Shown here: in pieces, positions 1-12,650 of the stretch
How the letters are laid out: each line of letters begins with the position of its first letter
How positions within the stretch are numbered: the stretch's first letter is position 1
From: Callipepla californica brunnescens
Lineage: Eukaryota; Chordata; Aves; Galliformes; Odontophoridae
Reading direction: 5' to 3'
Length of the DNA: 64,000 nt
NCBI GenBank assembly: GCA_023055505.1
Contig: JALIRH010000006.1
Coordinates: 26,881,105 to 26,945,104 of the forward strand
Position numbers and translations under genes: made by a program
Notes under the pieces: generated by a model
What the model was told of the DNA's origin: nothing
What the model saw: only the letters and a program-made list of their open reading frames with translations
The model's database searches: none

Positions 1-1070
1 TACAGACTGTCGCTTCTTAACAGTAGGGCTAGTGAAACAAATTTCCTTCACATACACATCTAGATAATACTAAAAATAAGGAGGCTATTTCTGTCAAAAT
101 GTATTGGACAATAAAATAAAAGAATATTCAGAGAAAAAAATCCTAAGAAACAATAATCCCTAATTGTATCATATGTTTTTTAATCATGAGTTTTCACAGA
201 CCAGTAGGTTTTTTAGATCTGGTAGTAAAATGATTCATCCACATTTCCACGCAAATAATGTCAGGAATTCTCATGGAAACGTCAAACTTATTTGACCAAA
301 GTCAGCTTTCCTACATTGCACAATATTGCAAAACTGAAAAATTTGTCTAGAAACTGGTAAAAAAAGAAAGCACCCTAGTTTTGCATAATTGCTCAGGTGA
401 TGATTAGTCAACTGAATCCAGCTCAGAGAAACTTATCAGACTTACTGCTGAGCAGTTTGAACAATTCCATAACATTTTATAACACACAGTATCTGCATCG
501 TTTGGAGGCAATGAGGCTTTCATTCCTTATGCCAGCTATTCAGGCCTATCTGATTCCCAAGAAGTTTTCACAGATGGTCCACTCCAACCTGTTCTTTTTC
601 TGTTTCCCCTGGATTTGTACTTTTTTAGGCATTTCCCATCTCCATGCACTAAGATCTTTAAATAGGTGGAATATTCTGGTGGAGGGAATGAATACTCTTG
701 TTCTGCCTCCAGATTCTTTCCCAGTGATGCCACATGCACATTAGAGCTAGCTTGTGGATACTTCAAAATGAAGCAGAAAGTTAAAAAGTAAATTATGGAT
801 CTCTTCTATACAGGTGAGTCACTGCTGAATTTCAATCATAAACTACAAACAATAAAAAAAGATAAATGAAGTGTCAACGTTTTAATTACCAGTAACAGAC
901 AACGGTTTTATACAGACAACATTGTCTCCTTTAAACTACAAAAATATATTCCTTTATCAGATAGGTGCCTTGCCATCAACCAACAGAAAAAGCTTTAAAA
1001 ATCTACATGATTATGTAAGCAGGATACACAATGCTGAATGTAGTTTGCAAATATCAGTCAGAGCAATATA

Positions 1071-1086
1071 TTTGCAATCCACTGAT

Positions 1087-1128
<42 letters not shown>

Positions 1129-1138
1129 CAATCCACTT
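1071..1138 (+). repeat. A35 tract flanked by a perfect 14-bp direct repeat
   Basis: Thirty-five uninterrupted A residues (1090-1124) follow the six bases GATAGC. The unit ATTTGCAATCCACT occurs immediately on both sides, at 1070-1083 and, sharing its first A with the tract, at 1124-1138. Direct repeats around a poly(A) tail are the usual footprint of target-primed insertion by an L1-like mechanism. Replication slippage or a tandem duplication followed by A-tract growth is the alternative. Confidence 0.8.
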
Positions 1139-3200
1139 GAATTCTGTGGAAACCAGAAAGAAAAATGTTACTCGGTACTGAGGAACTTTGAATCCCAGTC
1201 TGTTTTTTAAAATGTGTGTTTCAGTGTTTGTTCACCATATTCACTAGCAGAGCCTATTAGTATTTGCCATTCAGTACTTCTGCTTGAAAAAATCCATGAA
1301 AACCTACAGAAACTAGGAAGAGTATGTTCATCAGTTTAAAGGTACTGAAGATAGCTTGAAATTTTACTCAATTTTATACAATTCTAGGGGTTTTTTTTTT
1401 CCATCCTAAAATTCAAACTGATAAATATATCCTTCACTGTAACATCACTGTATCATCCCACAGTGGAAATCATGGACATTCATCAACTCTTGGGAATATA
1501 TCTTGAACAGAACAGTGAAGTACCAAAAGGTATTTTTTGGTGCCAGATGAAGAAATAGAATTAACAGTTAAGTCAGGAATAAAATATTAAGCTGTGAGAA
1601 GAAAAAAGTTAACATCAGACTCATTTCAAGAGCAGCAAATGCGATCAGCAGATCTCACACACAGCTTTGAAAAATCTGATGAAGAGATAATTCAATGAGA
1701 GTAATTGAAGAGGTAAACAGTTGTTTCCCTACAAAGGAATATCTGGAGACTCACCATTTTCTATCGTACAGTCATGGATAAATAAGTTCCTCTCTTCAAA
1801 TCCAGGAACTGTTTCTAAATGTGTGGAGACATCATAGTGAGCCCCTGGGAATACTGAATGTATTCTGGATCACATAACAACTGAATGCCTCTTAGCTGCG
1901 GTTAAATTGGAATCTATGTCATAGTAGAGGTTGTATGAGGATACATAGGATATAAGCAAACATATGACCAGATACAGCAGCTAATGAACAGAATATAATA
2001 AATGATAACTCATTAATCTTTGGTACTATGCATATTTAGTGAAAACTCATGTCATTGTAAATAACCACTACACTGTCCTCATTACAACAGTGGATGAGAG
2101 CCAGATATTGGTCCTGTTCCTATCCTTTCCAGGAGAATCTGAGAATCATTTGAGTTTGAAGGGACCAATTTGGCCCTTAAGCTACATGTAGAAGCTTTAT
2201 CACCCCCACATGGAAGAGCAGAAAGGGATAATGGCCTGTTGGCCATGTCAGGCCTAGACAGTTTTCATGTGACATCCTTCACCCAAGCCCCAGGGAGGCA
2301 GCAAACTTTTCCGAGAGGGTCCTCCCTAGCACATGCCCAGCATGTGGGGTGTTCAGTTTCAGCAGGGAGGAGTCACCTACAGCTAAAATCCACGTCTTCT
2401 TCAAGGTTGTGATCTTGATAGCAAGGGAAGGTTTTTCTTCCTATAGTGTAAACAGGCTGTTATCACCCACAGATGGTCATTCCACATCCAGAGCCTTGAA
2501 CCCGTTGTACTGGAGCACCCAGGGGGTGGACTAGGCAAAGAGGCGTTTCACATGCAACTCAGAGTGTGAAGAAGGGAGGTCACAGTAGCACACCATGTTA
2601 GAACAGCGTCTTCTCACGTACATAGGTATTTTTATACATCTGTGATAATGAAAGCCAGGCCATAGAAATATGATTTGCACTTGCAAGAAAACATGGAAAT
2701 GTCTTAAGGTGTTTTGACACTTATGGAAGGCAGTTCCACTGTTCTATGGGACATACATCAGTGCTGTTTTAAGAAAGAAATAACGCTACTACAGAACTGG
2801 AATAAGGACCATAGCATTCATGATACATGCAGGTTGACATTCCCACTCACCAAAACAGTAAGCCAGAGGTTAGGGCATCTGCCCAGAATTTGAAGTTTGT
2901 TAATTCAGTGAGTACCTTAACTAACACTACTGCTTTGGAGAACTTTACCCAGGATAATATGCCCAAGCACACACGTTTTATAGAAAATGTTGTGAATTCA
3001 GAAGAGGAAAAAATACTTGTTAAGAACCTTTTCCTGGCTCTACAGACAATGAATTGTCAGCTGCTAGGATAGGACCTAACTAAATAAGGAATGGTATTAA
3101 CAATCAGAAGTAGCACTTTCTGTGGAGCATCTATAAGGAATATCAGACAACTCAGACACTACAGAATAAATCAGACAAAAGGAAATTTGCATCAGCTAGC

Positions 3201-3221
3201 AAAAAAAAAAAAAAAAAAAAA
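3201..3221 (+). repeat. Poly(A) tract, 21 nt
   Basis: A simple A-tract preceded by ATTTGCATCAGCTAGC. The short word AGACAAA appears before (about 3173) and directly after (about 3221) the segment. It is too short to be convincing as a target-site duplication. Confidence 0.75.
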
Positions 3222-5409
3222 GACAAACCTTTCAAACTCATTCTCTTTTTCCTTCTCCTCTTCTTGGTTGACTTAAGCACAGTCTGCTTCCAAGAAATGT
3301 TCTTACACTCAAGCCACCTTGTTAACAGTATGTTCCTGATGAACAGTACTCACATTTACATTTCACAGATACATTCATTCCCCTAAAATAAAATCCTTTA
3401 TATCACTCTCAAATACATGCATGGATTTTACACAAGACAAAGGCATGAAAATATAAAAATCCAAAACATGCTAATGAAATAATGAAGTTATCTACAAAAA
3501 AATAAGGGACCTCACAAGATTCCCTGAAATCTGCCCCTTACATTGATTAGACTATGGATAGGTCCTGCCTTTCTTCGTAACATTTCCTCCAAATCAGTTC
3601 TTCCTGAAAAGGCTTATCTTGAAAGGCAAAACTAATTTTGGCATTTTTCTATTTAATCAATCACCTTCTCTGCAGCCCTGGCCTTCTGCTATGTTTCTGT
3701 TTAGAGAGTAGAAACCCTTCTGCTTTATTGTTTCTGTCCTTACAATGCTATTGTATAACAGGCTATGGGTGTTACCCAGTTTCAAAGCTTTGACCACTTA
3801 AAATGTGGCTGTCTGCAGCAGTTGCTAAGAAACTACAAATTAACTGCTTTCAAATACAGTTTTACTAAAGTGCAATTATTCACACCTGCTATTATTGATG
3901 TGAGCTAATGCATAATTTGTTCTTCACCATCCTGGACACTTCCTCTCTTACCTCCTATTGCACTAAGCTCCTAATTTCTAGCAATTTGTGAGATTATTTC
4001 TAACCTGTTTCCCAAACCAGTGTTTTGGAAAAAATACCTACATCAGAAATAGTTCCTTAGCAGGAAAATGTACCACAAAAGACCTTGGTGCAGCACAAAA
4101 TAGAGCATAAACGCCTGGCTGGTCACTACTACCTGTAGCATCATTACTATGAGGCAAAGCCTCCAAATAAATTATACAACAGAAAAAAATGTACAGCTTA
4201 AAAGGCAGTGGATGGACATATTTAAACTGAAGATAAAATTTATGCAGTAAAACATTATTTAAGGAAAAGGTTAAGTAACTCTGCTCGTGGCATGCCATTC
4301 TCCAGTGCTTTTTTACTGAAACTAAGAAGTTGTAAATAATTACAAATATACACACAAGAGGAATGGGTGTCATTTGAGTGAAAGATTTATCTTTACTTTT
4401 TATTCTTATGTAAATATCTACAGATGCCTTCTGGATGAACAAGAATCTCATATAGTATCCTGTCTGTATTCCTCATCAACTCAGACCATTGTTTTCTAAG
4501 ATCATCCACATTTATTAGATGCCCTATTCTTTGTTTTCTGGATTCTCTGGAGGCAAATGTAACAAAAAGATAGAGTAACAAGAAGACAGAGCAAACAAAC
4601 AAGACGATATTCTGACCAGTTGTAGGGTGAATAACCAGAAAGAATAGTACCCACAGAAAATAATGGAGATGGATGGTATATTTGGCATGGCTTATCTAGA
4701 CAGTATACAAATATCCAGTAAGTAAAGAAAGGCTCACCTGTCACTGACAGTCAAAGCTTGCCCAGGACTCCACAGAGGAGGGATCTCTAAAAAGAGAACC
4801 TTCCCCAGTGGTCAGCCCTTAAATGGGGTCTGGGAGAGGTGCAGCCGGACTCCACCCCTTCTGGTTACACAGGTGAGTTGTCTTTACCTGTGCTCCAGTG
4901 GCTGACTCATTGCTTGCCTCAGGTAATCAATCAGTGGAATGAACAATTAAAGATCAAAGAATCTGCAAAGCCTGATGCCTGTTTGTGCAACAGGAGCCTA
5001 GCTGGAATGCAGGGGATAACAGCATTAACAGTAAAAACAAGGCACCTCTCCATAGGTGAGAGCAGACAGGTTCACATCTCTTTGCTTCCAGTCAGAGCTA
5101 ACTTGGTACAAACCAGTTAGCAGGCTCTGCAGGGAAAGTAGGTCAGCCCCAGCCCAGGTGTCTTCAGGAGAGAACCTTGCTTGTACCTGAAAATTCAGAA
5201 ATAGTGGAAATAAAGCTTACACGTGTACATAGTCATTCACAGGACAGAAAATACAGAATGTAAAAGAAAAAAATAATAATAATAATGAGGGGGAGGGGAG
5301 AAGAACCAAATCTTCTTACCTAATAAATAACATAACCAGACCATATGAATTTAAAAGCTGTTTCTAAAAGAAAGATTCATTTTGTAATATAAATCTTGAT
5401 TCCCCTGAG

Positions 5410-6475
5410 AAACTGTCCTTGGGGACACAAAAACCAAACAGAGCCAGCTGCTCTGTAAGGACAACTTTCTGAGAGCACAAGAGCTCTCCATCCCCCAGCA
5501 TAAGACAAAACAGAGGAGGCAGAAAACCCCAATATTTGAGCAAGGACTTGCTGGTCAAACTGAAGGACAAGAAGGAAATGTATAGGCAGTGGAACCAGGG
5601 ACGAATGGCCTAGGAAGAATATAGACATGCTGTCTGGATATGCAGAGATGTGCCTTATCTCTAAATTAGAAAAATATGGATTTCAAGATTGGACTATTCA
5701 GTGGATGAAGAACTGGTTGGATGGTCAAAGCCAGAGGGTTGTGGTCAATAGCTCTAAGTCCCAGTGGAGACCAGTCACAAGTGGTCTTCCCCAGGGATCC
5801 GTGTTGCTCTACAACATATTTGTTGATGAAACAGACAGCGGGATTGAGTGCACTCTCAGCAAATTTGCTGCAAACGACAACCTGAGTGGTGCAGTTGACA
5901 CAGCAGAAGGAATGGATGCCATCCAGAGGGACCTGGACAGCCTTGAATAGTGGGCACATGAGAACCTAAATGAGGTTCAACAAGGCCAAGAGCAGGGTGT
6001 TGTTCTTGGGTCAGGGCATTCCCAAGTGTGTATACAGACTGGGAGAAAAACTCATTGACAGCAGCCTTGATGAGAAAGACTAGGAGGTCCTGATAGATGA
6101 AAAGCTGGACATGAGCCAGTAGTGTGCTCCCGCAGCCCAAAAGACCAACTGTACCTGAGGGGAGTTTATAAGCAGCAGGGAGACCCTGGTCTGATAGTGT
6201 TAGGACAAGGGGAAGTAGCTTAAAACTAAAAGATGGAAGATTTAGCTCAAATGCTAGAAGACTCTACTCAAAAGGTGGTGAGTCACTAGTACATGTTGCC
6301 CAGAGAAGCTGTGGATGCCCCATCTCTGGAGATGTTTGGGAGCAGGTCGAATGGGGCCCTGAGCAGACTGATCGAGTGGATGGTAACTGCCTTCCGCAGG
6401 GGGTTGGAACTTCATGACCTTTGAGGCCACTTCCAACTTAAGCTATTCTATGATTGTGTGATTCTATGTAAACTG
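5410..6475 (+). mobile_element. CR1 LINE fragment, rearranged, with reverse transcriptase remnant
   Basis: The plus strand reads through decayed CR1 second-ORF protein. A linker piece containing [20 protein letters not shown] lies at about 5535-5600, broken by a TAG stop. From about 5650 a reverse transcriptase segment follows, with [20 protein letters not shown] and SGLPQGSVL; the catalytic region nearby reads FAANDN where an intact CR1 has an FADD-type motif. After a stop near 5948 the sequence continues in other frames through the C-terminal region and a 3' end reading GAACTTCATGACCTTTGAGG and GATTGTGTGATTCTATG at 6451-6467. The linker is joined almost directly to the RT core, so a large internal part is missing. 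The copy is dead. Confidence 0.9.
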
Positions 6476-9400
6476 ACCATGTCTGTCACTGAATTAAGTT
6501 AAACTTCTTGATTTTTAACGTCTGGTCTGAAATTACTGTACAAAATAACTTGCCTCACTGATGAATTTGGATGTTTGTTCAACACATGCGCAGGTTTCTG
6601 GCAGTGCAATGTTGAATACTTTGCCCTATTTATGGGCTGCTGAGAAGATGCATACTGAATTAAACTAAACAGGTCAACAAAATTATTTGGAACTGCACGT
6701 GATCATTGATTATGTAAAAAAGAACTTTAGGAATAGTTAAATAAAGAGATAAGGTCATTTTTAAGTCTTTCATTATCTGTTTTTAACTCCCATCATACAT
6801 AACTGAAACATAGCCATGTTTTCTTAAATTAAAAAAAAAAAAGATAAAAGCATAAAAAAGAATGTTCCATATCAAAAAACATCTTTGTGCAATTACTTGT
6901 AAAAACAAAGATGCAATTTCTTCTCTAATAATAAAGTCTCTGGAGTCCACATCTTTTTTCAAAAGTTACATCTTCTTTCAGAAACGTGTTGACATCTCTA
7001 GACATCTTAGTATCATGTTGTAATAATATACTGTAAATCCATTTTATGAAAAACTTTCACAAAGCTTTGCATTTGGAGTGACAAGGGGCAAGACTGAGAC
7101 AGTAACTGCAATGCTGTTGTTCCTGAAGATACACTTTGAAAATACACCTTTGAAGCACAGCATGGCACATCTCACATCACCCATGAGAGCTGCAGAGGTG
7201 TTCCTGAGCCTGGGAGAGAAGTAATGCCATTTTTACAACTGACTTATCATTAGGAGTAAGAGCTTACTCTTTATGGTGTGTTTTTACGGCTACTTTAAAG
7301 GTGACAGAGGAATAGCAGAAGGGCAACGGGCTGTTTTCAGGTGCGCTCCCATGTTTCCAGATATAGACAGACTGGAAAAAAAAAAATCACCTGTGTGAAT
7401 TTTCTTCCACGTTACTTTTGGATTGATTAGAAATTCACTCTTAGATATCCTACATGCCACCCGCAGCAGACCATAAACCACACAGCTAATAAATCTAGGG
7501 ATTGAAATTGTAGCCCTTGGCTGCCACCTAAAGGTTCCCTGTACTCCTCTAAAGGAATACCATCAGGCTACATTTGTTTGTTTGGAATGGAGAAATGCTT
7601 GCCTACCGATGTTACAGGCAACCCCTACAGTCACTGTTGCTGAAAGAGATTAAAGGGGAAAACAACAGCAACAACAACGACAGCAAAGCAAAACAAACAA
7701 ATACAAAATGTTAGTTAGCAGCACTCAAGAAAGAATAATTTCTTGCATATGTTTTGGATATGGAAGCCAAACTAGAGACTAGGAAAAAAATAACATACAT
7801 TACTTGGTTTCAGAGAAGAAATCTAGAATTAAAAACAATATAGAAACAAAACACCACTAAACAAAAAAGCATAAACTACTGAGCTGAGCAATGGATGGCT
7901 CCAATGCAATACAGTTGTGTTCCCAGACAGCATTTGGGTAACACAGTGAAGGAGACAAGCAGTTGTGTAGGTCCTGTGCCCTTCTATAGCAGAGATTCTG
8001 CTCTCCAGGCACTGTTAAGAAATTCACGGTACATGAAAATATCAGGAGTTCAGATGGAGAAGAGAACCCTGATCGCAGACTCCTTTTTGCAGAATCCTGC
8101 CCCAGCTCTCTGGATGTATCTACCTATAATTTCCATCAAATAACTCTACGTCATTGTTTCTCATTCAGTGTTGGTACTGAGCATGTAATAGCAACATCAT
8201 TCACTGCTGATGGAACTTATAAAAAGTTCAATTTCAATAGAATATCAATTTTACGTGCATATATTAGGAAACATTTTCTAATGTATGTATGTATTCGGAA
8301 TCACAGCATTACACAGCAAATGTTATGTTTTGTTCCCTGTATAAGTGGAAGCTTGTAAATGACTCTTGGTAGGCTGTAGAGTGAATACATTAGAGTGAGG
8401 ATATGATCAGAAGGATTCTCAAGAGAAGTTTCCATGCACACCGTAAAACTTCCAGAAACAACATATACCTTGAAAGAAAGTCGTACTCATCTTTTTAGTG
8501 TAGTGTCAACAGGCATACTTTTTATCATCTCTCATTCTATGCATCTTACAACTCAGAGCACAAACACCAAACCTCATGACAAAATGAGTAGGAAATATTT
8601 CAAGAGAAAAAAATATATAGAGTCATAAGTTTAAGAATTTCTGAACAACAAAGAACCGATTTCTGCTATTTTGGTTTTAAAGCTTAATCCTGAGTCAAAT
8701 AACCATCTCCATCTTGGCTTTCTGTGTTCTGCTTTATTTTCATTTTAATCCCTCCTCCTACAGAAGTGACACCTCTCATGTTCTTATAGAGAAGTGGACT
8801 GACCAGTTGACAAGGCTGCACTGAAAAATAAACCAAGAGTCTACAGAGAACTAGTGGTTTCCACCCACACATGGGAATAAGCTTAGTGACAGCATAATTT
8901 TGGCCCGGTTGTAAAAATGAAAACACACAAGTCATCAGTAAACTCATAACTCTGCATTTTTGAACTGTGTTTGTAGCGTATTTGTATTGTCTCTCAGGAG
9001 ACAGTTAACAGCTCAGAGCAAATGATCTAGTTATTCTCTTCTGTTCCTTTGAGTGGTCCATGTGTCTTTGCCTTCTGTAGCACACATGTATATTTCAGCT
9101 TATTGCCTTGATCTCATCTTGGGAGATCATGACCTCCTATGGCACTTATTACGACAGGTTGGGCCTAACTAACACGCGTGTCACTAGTATTTGAAATGCT
9201 TACAGTACTGGCTCTTCTTTTTCACTTGTGTTTTACACACGTACTTTTCTGTTTAGGGTAGTGAAATTTTAGTTTAATTTTTTGTGCAATTCATGCTTGT
9301 TTGAGAGGTAGCTAATACACATCTACTTCAAATTAATATTTTGCATTCAGTTTTGTTCCAGGTCTACGTCACAACTTTTCTCTATTCCAGTAGCTTTCAT

Positions 9401-10189
9401 CCTCTGCTAAAACACATTTTACTCCTAAAATTTTATCTTTTATTCATCCAGACTCAAGAGTTACTGAAACAGCTGTGGGATTCACGGTGCCTCACTAGAT
9501 TTAGGGAATATTTATAGCAGAATGAAGTGCTCACAGAAGAGCAGACATTTAGAAGACTGATGGAATTTAAACGGAGTAAGAATTATAATGATTATTGTTT
9601 CTGACCTCCTACGTTAAATAGCATATACAACTTCACCTAGCAATTTCTCCATTAATCCTAACACTTCCGTTTGATCTATAGCCTGTCTCTTATGCAACCA
9701 TGGAGTCTTGAATTAAAGACCACAAGAGATGGAAAGTACTGCCACAAAAAAGTCTAATCAGAAACATTTTTCATCAAACATAATTAAGGCTTACTAAATT
9801 ACTTTGCAACCTTTATTTTCCCTTATCTTCCAGTGTGTGTCATGATAGGCAAGTCCTCTTTGGGTAAGTAACACATTAACTATGTTCTAAATTAATAAAT
9901 CACTGCTTTTGTCTGAAAGTTAATCACGTAAAGCATTTCTATTTGAGGTAATGATAAGGTCTGGTCAAGCCCTAAGGTACCCACCTGCTCCAGCCAAGTA
10001 TATGCTACCAGTCTGTCTTTAATTGTGGTCCAGAACTTATCCCGACTCTTTAAATACTGTTGAACTAATGAATTATGCTTAGACTGATTCCACAATGCCT
10101 GGAAGTGCTTGTCCAAAGTGGCATCTGACCCTTAGCAACATATGAATCCTGTTATCTCTCTCATACCTTATACTAATGATTGGTGTCAG
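6476..10189. other. Intergenic DNA, no gene recognised
   Basis: AT-rich, with short A and T runs (6830-6842, 7377-7386) and no long conserved-looking frame. A minus-strand open frame at 9892-10116 (74 residues) has unbiased composition. I do not recognise it. Confidence 0.6.
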
Positions 10190-10348
10190 ATCACAGAATC
10201 ACAGAATGAAAGAATGGCTGAGGTGAACAGAGCCCTCTGGATCCATCTGGCCCAACCCTTGCTCCAGCAGGGGTTGCGTCCAGAACAGGATGCCCAGATA
10301 CAAGTCCAGGCAGCTTTTGAACATCTCCAAGGAGGGAGACTTCATAAT
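10190..10348 (-). mobile_element. CR1 LINE 3' end, reverse orientation
   Basis: The left edge ATCACAGAATCACAGAATG is the reverse complement of the CR1 terminal CATTCTGTGATTCTGTGAT repeat. It is followed by the typical reversed CR1 3' text: a GGCCCAACCC-type segment, TGCCCAGATACAAGTCCAGG and CATCTCCAAGGAGGGAGACT. Only the last 160 bp of the element is present, as expected for a heavily 5'-truncated copy. Confidence 0.9.
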
Positions 10349-10867
10349 TCAAATGCTCCAACAAGGGTAGAAATCATCTTTAAAGGACCACATCACTACA
10401 TGACAGCAGGGAAATTGCTCTGCAGGCTCAGACAGCAGTTGGTTTCTGTTCTAAATTATTAAAGTTTGTCTGCTTTATGAGCTTTTATCCTGGCTATTGT
10501 AAAGGCACATAAAGCTCATATAAATATCTAACCTATTTTTAAATCTTAAATTCTTATCTTGATCCAATGAATTCCACAAGCTAATTATATATTATTTTAA
10601 AATGAATCTTGGTTTTATTACACCATGAAGAAAAAAACAATAAAACCAGTAATTTCAGCTCTTCTGAATCTTGGAATCAGACAAGGGAAGATTTACTGTT
10701 ATGGATAAAAAATCTTTCAGAAGTAGAGATATCTTGTGTGAGGTACTGCCCAAGCATACATCTTGCTATACCAAAGTGATAACAATCTAAGGATAAGCAG
10801 GATATGAGAGGGGAGGAGATATGTATATAGACACATATTTGAAGTAATCACAAAAATCAGTAACTTT
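10349..10867. other. Intergenic DNA, nothing recognised
   Basis: AT-rich single-copy-looking sequence between the reverse CR1 tail and the pyrimidine repeat. No coding, RNA or repeat signal that I can support. Confidence 0.5.
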
Positions 10868-11188
10868 TTTTTCTCTCTTTCCCTTTCCTTTCCTTTCCTT
10901 CCTTTCCTTTCCTTTCCTTTCCTTTCCTTTCCTTTCCTTTCCTTTCCTTTCCTTTCCTTTCCTTTCCTTTCCTTTCCTTTCCTTTCCTTTCCTTTCCTTT
11001 CCTTTCCTTTCCTTTCCTTTCCTTTCCTTTCCTTTCCTTTCCTTTTTCCTTTTTCCTTTTTCCTTTTTCCTTTTTCCTTTTTCCTTTTTCCTTTTTCCTT
11101 TTTCCTTTTTCCTTTTTTCCTTTTTCCTTTTTCCTTTTTCCTTTTTCCTTTTTCCTTTTTCCTTTTTCCTTTTTCCTTTTTCCTTTTT
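10868..11188 (+). repeat. CCTTT pentamer array passing into a CCTTTTT heptamer array
   Basis: About 28 clean CCTTT units cover 10901-11040, after a slightly irregular lead-in from 10868. At 11041 the unit changes abruptly to CCTTTTT, with about 21 units to 11188 and one 8-mer near 11110. A short GTT run follows. The plus strand is pure pyrimidine for more than 300 bases. The Lys/Glu/Arg/Gly-rich open frame seen on the minus strand is a by-product of the repeat. Confidence 0.97.
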
Positions 11189-12650
11189 GTTGTTGTTGTT
11201 ACCCTAAACTCCCCCATCTGCCCCCATTCTTTCTCAGCTTGGCCATTAAGCATTTCTTGATTTTTTTTGGTTGTCACAGTAGCAGTGAGTCTTGAGCTAG
11301 GGTCTGGTGAGAGAAGAGATACCCTGAAAAATATCTCACAGAGAGCATCCTGGCTGTAATGTGCACACCACATTTCAAGACTAAGGACAAGAACAGACAA
11401 AATCCTACCAAAGAGGCTGAAAACCTTTGATAATTCTGGAAAAACACACCCTTCTCATTCCTGTTCCCCACCCCTCCCACTTCCCCCTCTGCCACGCACA
11501 CACAGCTTGCCTTTGGGATTTTTCCATTCATTGGCCACCGCTCAATGCACCAGATTTAGCAGCTTAGCTATGGACAGGAGAAATGATTTGTAGTCATCAA
11601 TCACCTAGTCAGAAACTTATGCACTGTAACTAGGATACTTCTAAGTCTGATCTATAAAGGCTACACTTAAAGGCTACACTGTGCTAAAAATGAACATCAA
11701 TTTTCTGTTTAATAATCCTAGTTCTGTTTCTAAACCACAACTTAACTTTTACTTTCAACCTCTGACACTTAATTTCCTCAATAGATTCTCACAAGGGAAT
11801 TTGATCTTTGAGAAATAAATATATATATATTTCCTTCTATATTACCACAATATCGTACCTTTTTCTTTCTACCAGTTCCTTGTAAAACATTACAGAGGAA
11901 ACCTCTGGGGAATACAAGTGAGCTAATGGTGCTTATCTGGAAATTTTCTCTGAAAACTTTCCAAAATTTTGTCCAGCCTTCTGTGTTATTATACAATATT
12001 TCACCTCCCCATCTGGTAACCCAATATCTTAAAGCCTGAGGACAGAGAAAGGATGAAATCATAATGGAAAAAAAAATGAGGGAGAAACTTGCAGCACTGC
12101 TTGAGATAGCTGCATCAGGAATCGGGACCTTGGACATCACTGGGGAAGTGAAAGAAGCAGACAGGAAGAGATGGGGAAAGCAAGGGGCCTGCAAAGTATA
12201 TGAAGGTCCCCCTCACATGATTGAAAAGGAAACAACCAACAGAAGGAAGAGTTACAAGAGTTTTAAAGCAGGTGAGGATTAGGGCAAAATGGGAGTAATA
12301 GTCCTCAATGTGAAAATAATTGCTGAGCAAGAAGAAAAATAAAAAATAAAAAAACAAAAGACCTGAGCTGTGACACAGTCACTTGATTGGCAACTAATTG
12401 GTCCTCAACAGCAACTATGAATGCATACCTCTTTCAAGTACGAGAGAGAAAGAGCACAAGGAAATAGGTGAAGGTAAAAGAAAGAAAAATGCATGGGGTG
12501 ACAGAGTAATGTGGACAGTTTCAGTGTGGAATATTTTTTACAAATTTGATAAAAAATCTGGATGCTGAAATTCACATTGTCTGTTTCATTTTTGTAGAAA
12601 TGAAAATACTATTTATTTACATCAGAAACTGGCCTTTGAAATGTGTGAGG
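11189..12650. other. Intergenic DNA, nothing recognised
   Basis: A moderately GC-rich part (11200-11560) is followed by AT-rich sequence. Open frames up to 138 residues exist on the minus strand (11778-12194) but show no family resemblance and no supporting splice or promoter context. Confidence 0.5.

Larger units (their letters stand above)
1..5409. other. Intergenic DNA, no gene recognised
   Basis: This stretch is AT-rich and its open frames are short and interrupted, with no protein family I recognise. It holds two poly(A) tracts, which are listed separately. A somewhat GC-richer part at about 2170-2560 and another at about 4750-5160 contain promoter-like or repeat-like text, for example CTTAAATGGGG near 4818. 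I could not assign either to a known repeat family. Several GTGAGT-type motifs occur on both strands, but without partner exons I do not call any transcript. Confidence 0.6.

Noticed and set aside
1740..1780. Minus-strand ATG|GTGAGT splice-donor-like motif, and similar plus-strand ones at about 822 and 4870
   Set aside because: Isolated donor motifs are expected by chance. No partner acceptor or coding exon could be tied to them.
4750..5160. Possible LTR (CTTAAATGGGG box, GC-richer text)
   Set aside because: No paired copy, no clear TG...CA ends, no primer-binding site and no recognised family.
9892..10116. Minus-strand 74-residue frame with balanced composition
   Set aside because: No family is recognised, there is no splice or promoter context, and the length is within chance expectation.
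10717..11400. Long minus-strand ORF of Lys/Glu/Arg/Gly repeats
   Set aside because: It is the translation of the CCTTT/CCTTTTT simple repeat and has no protein-like flanks.
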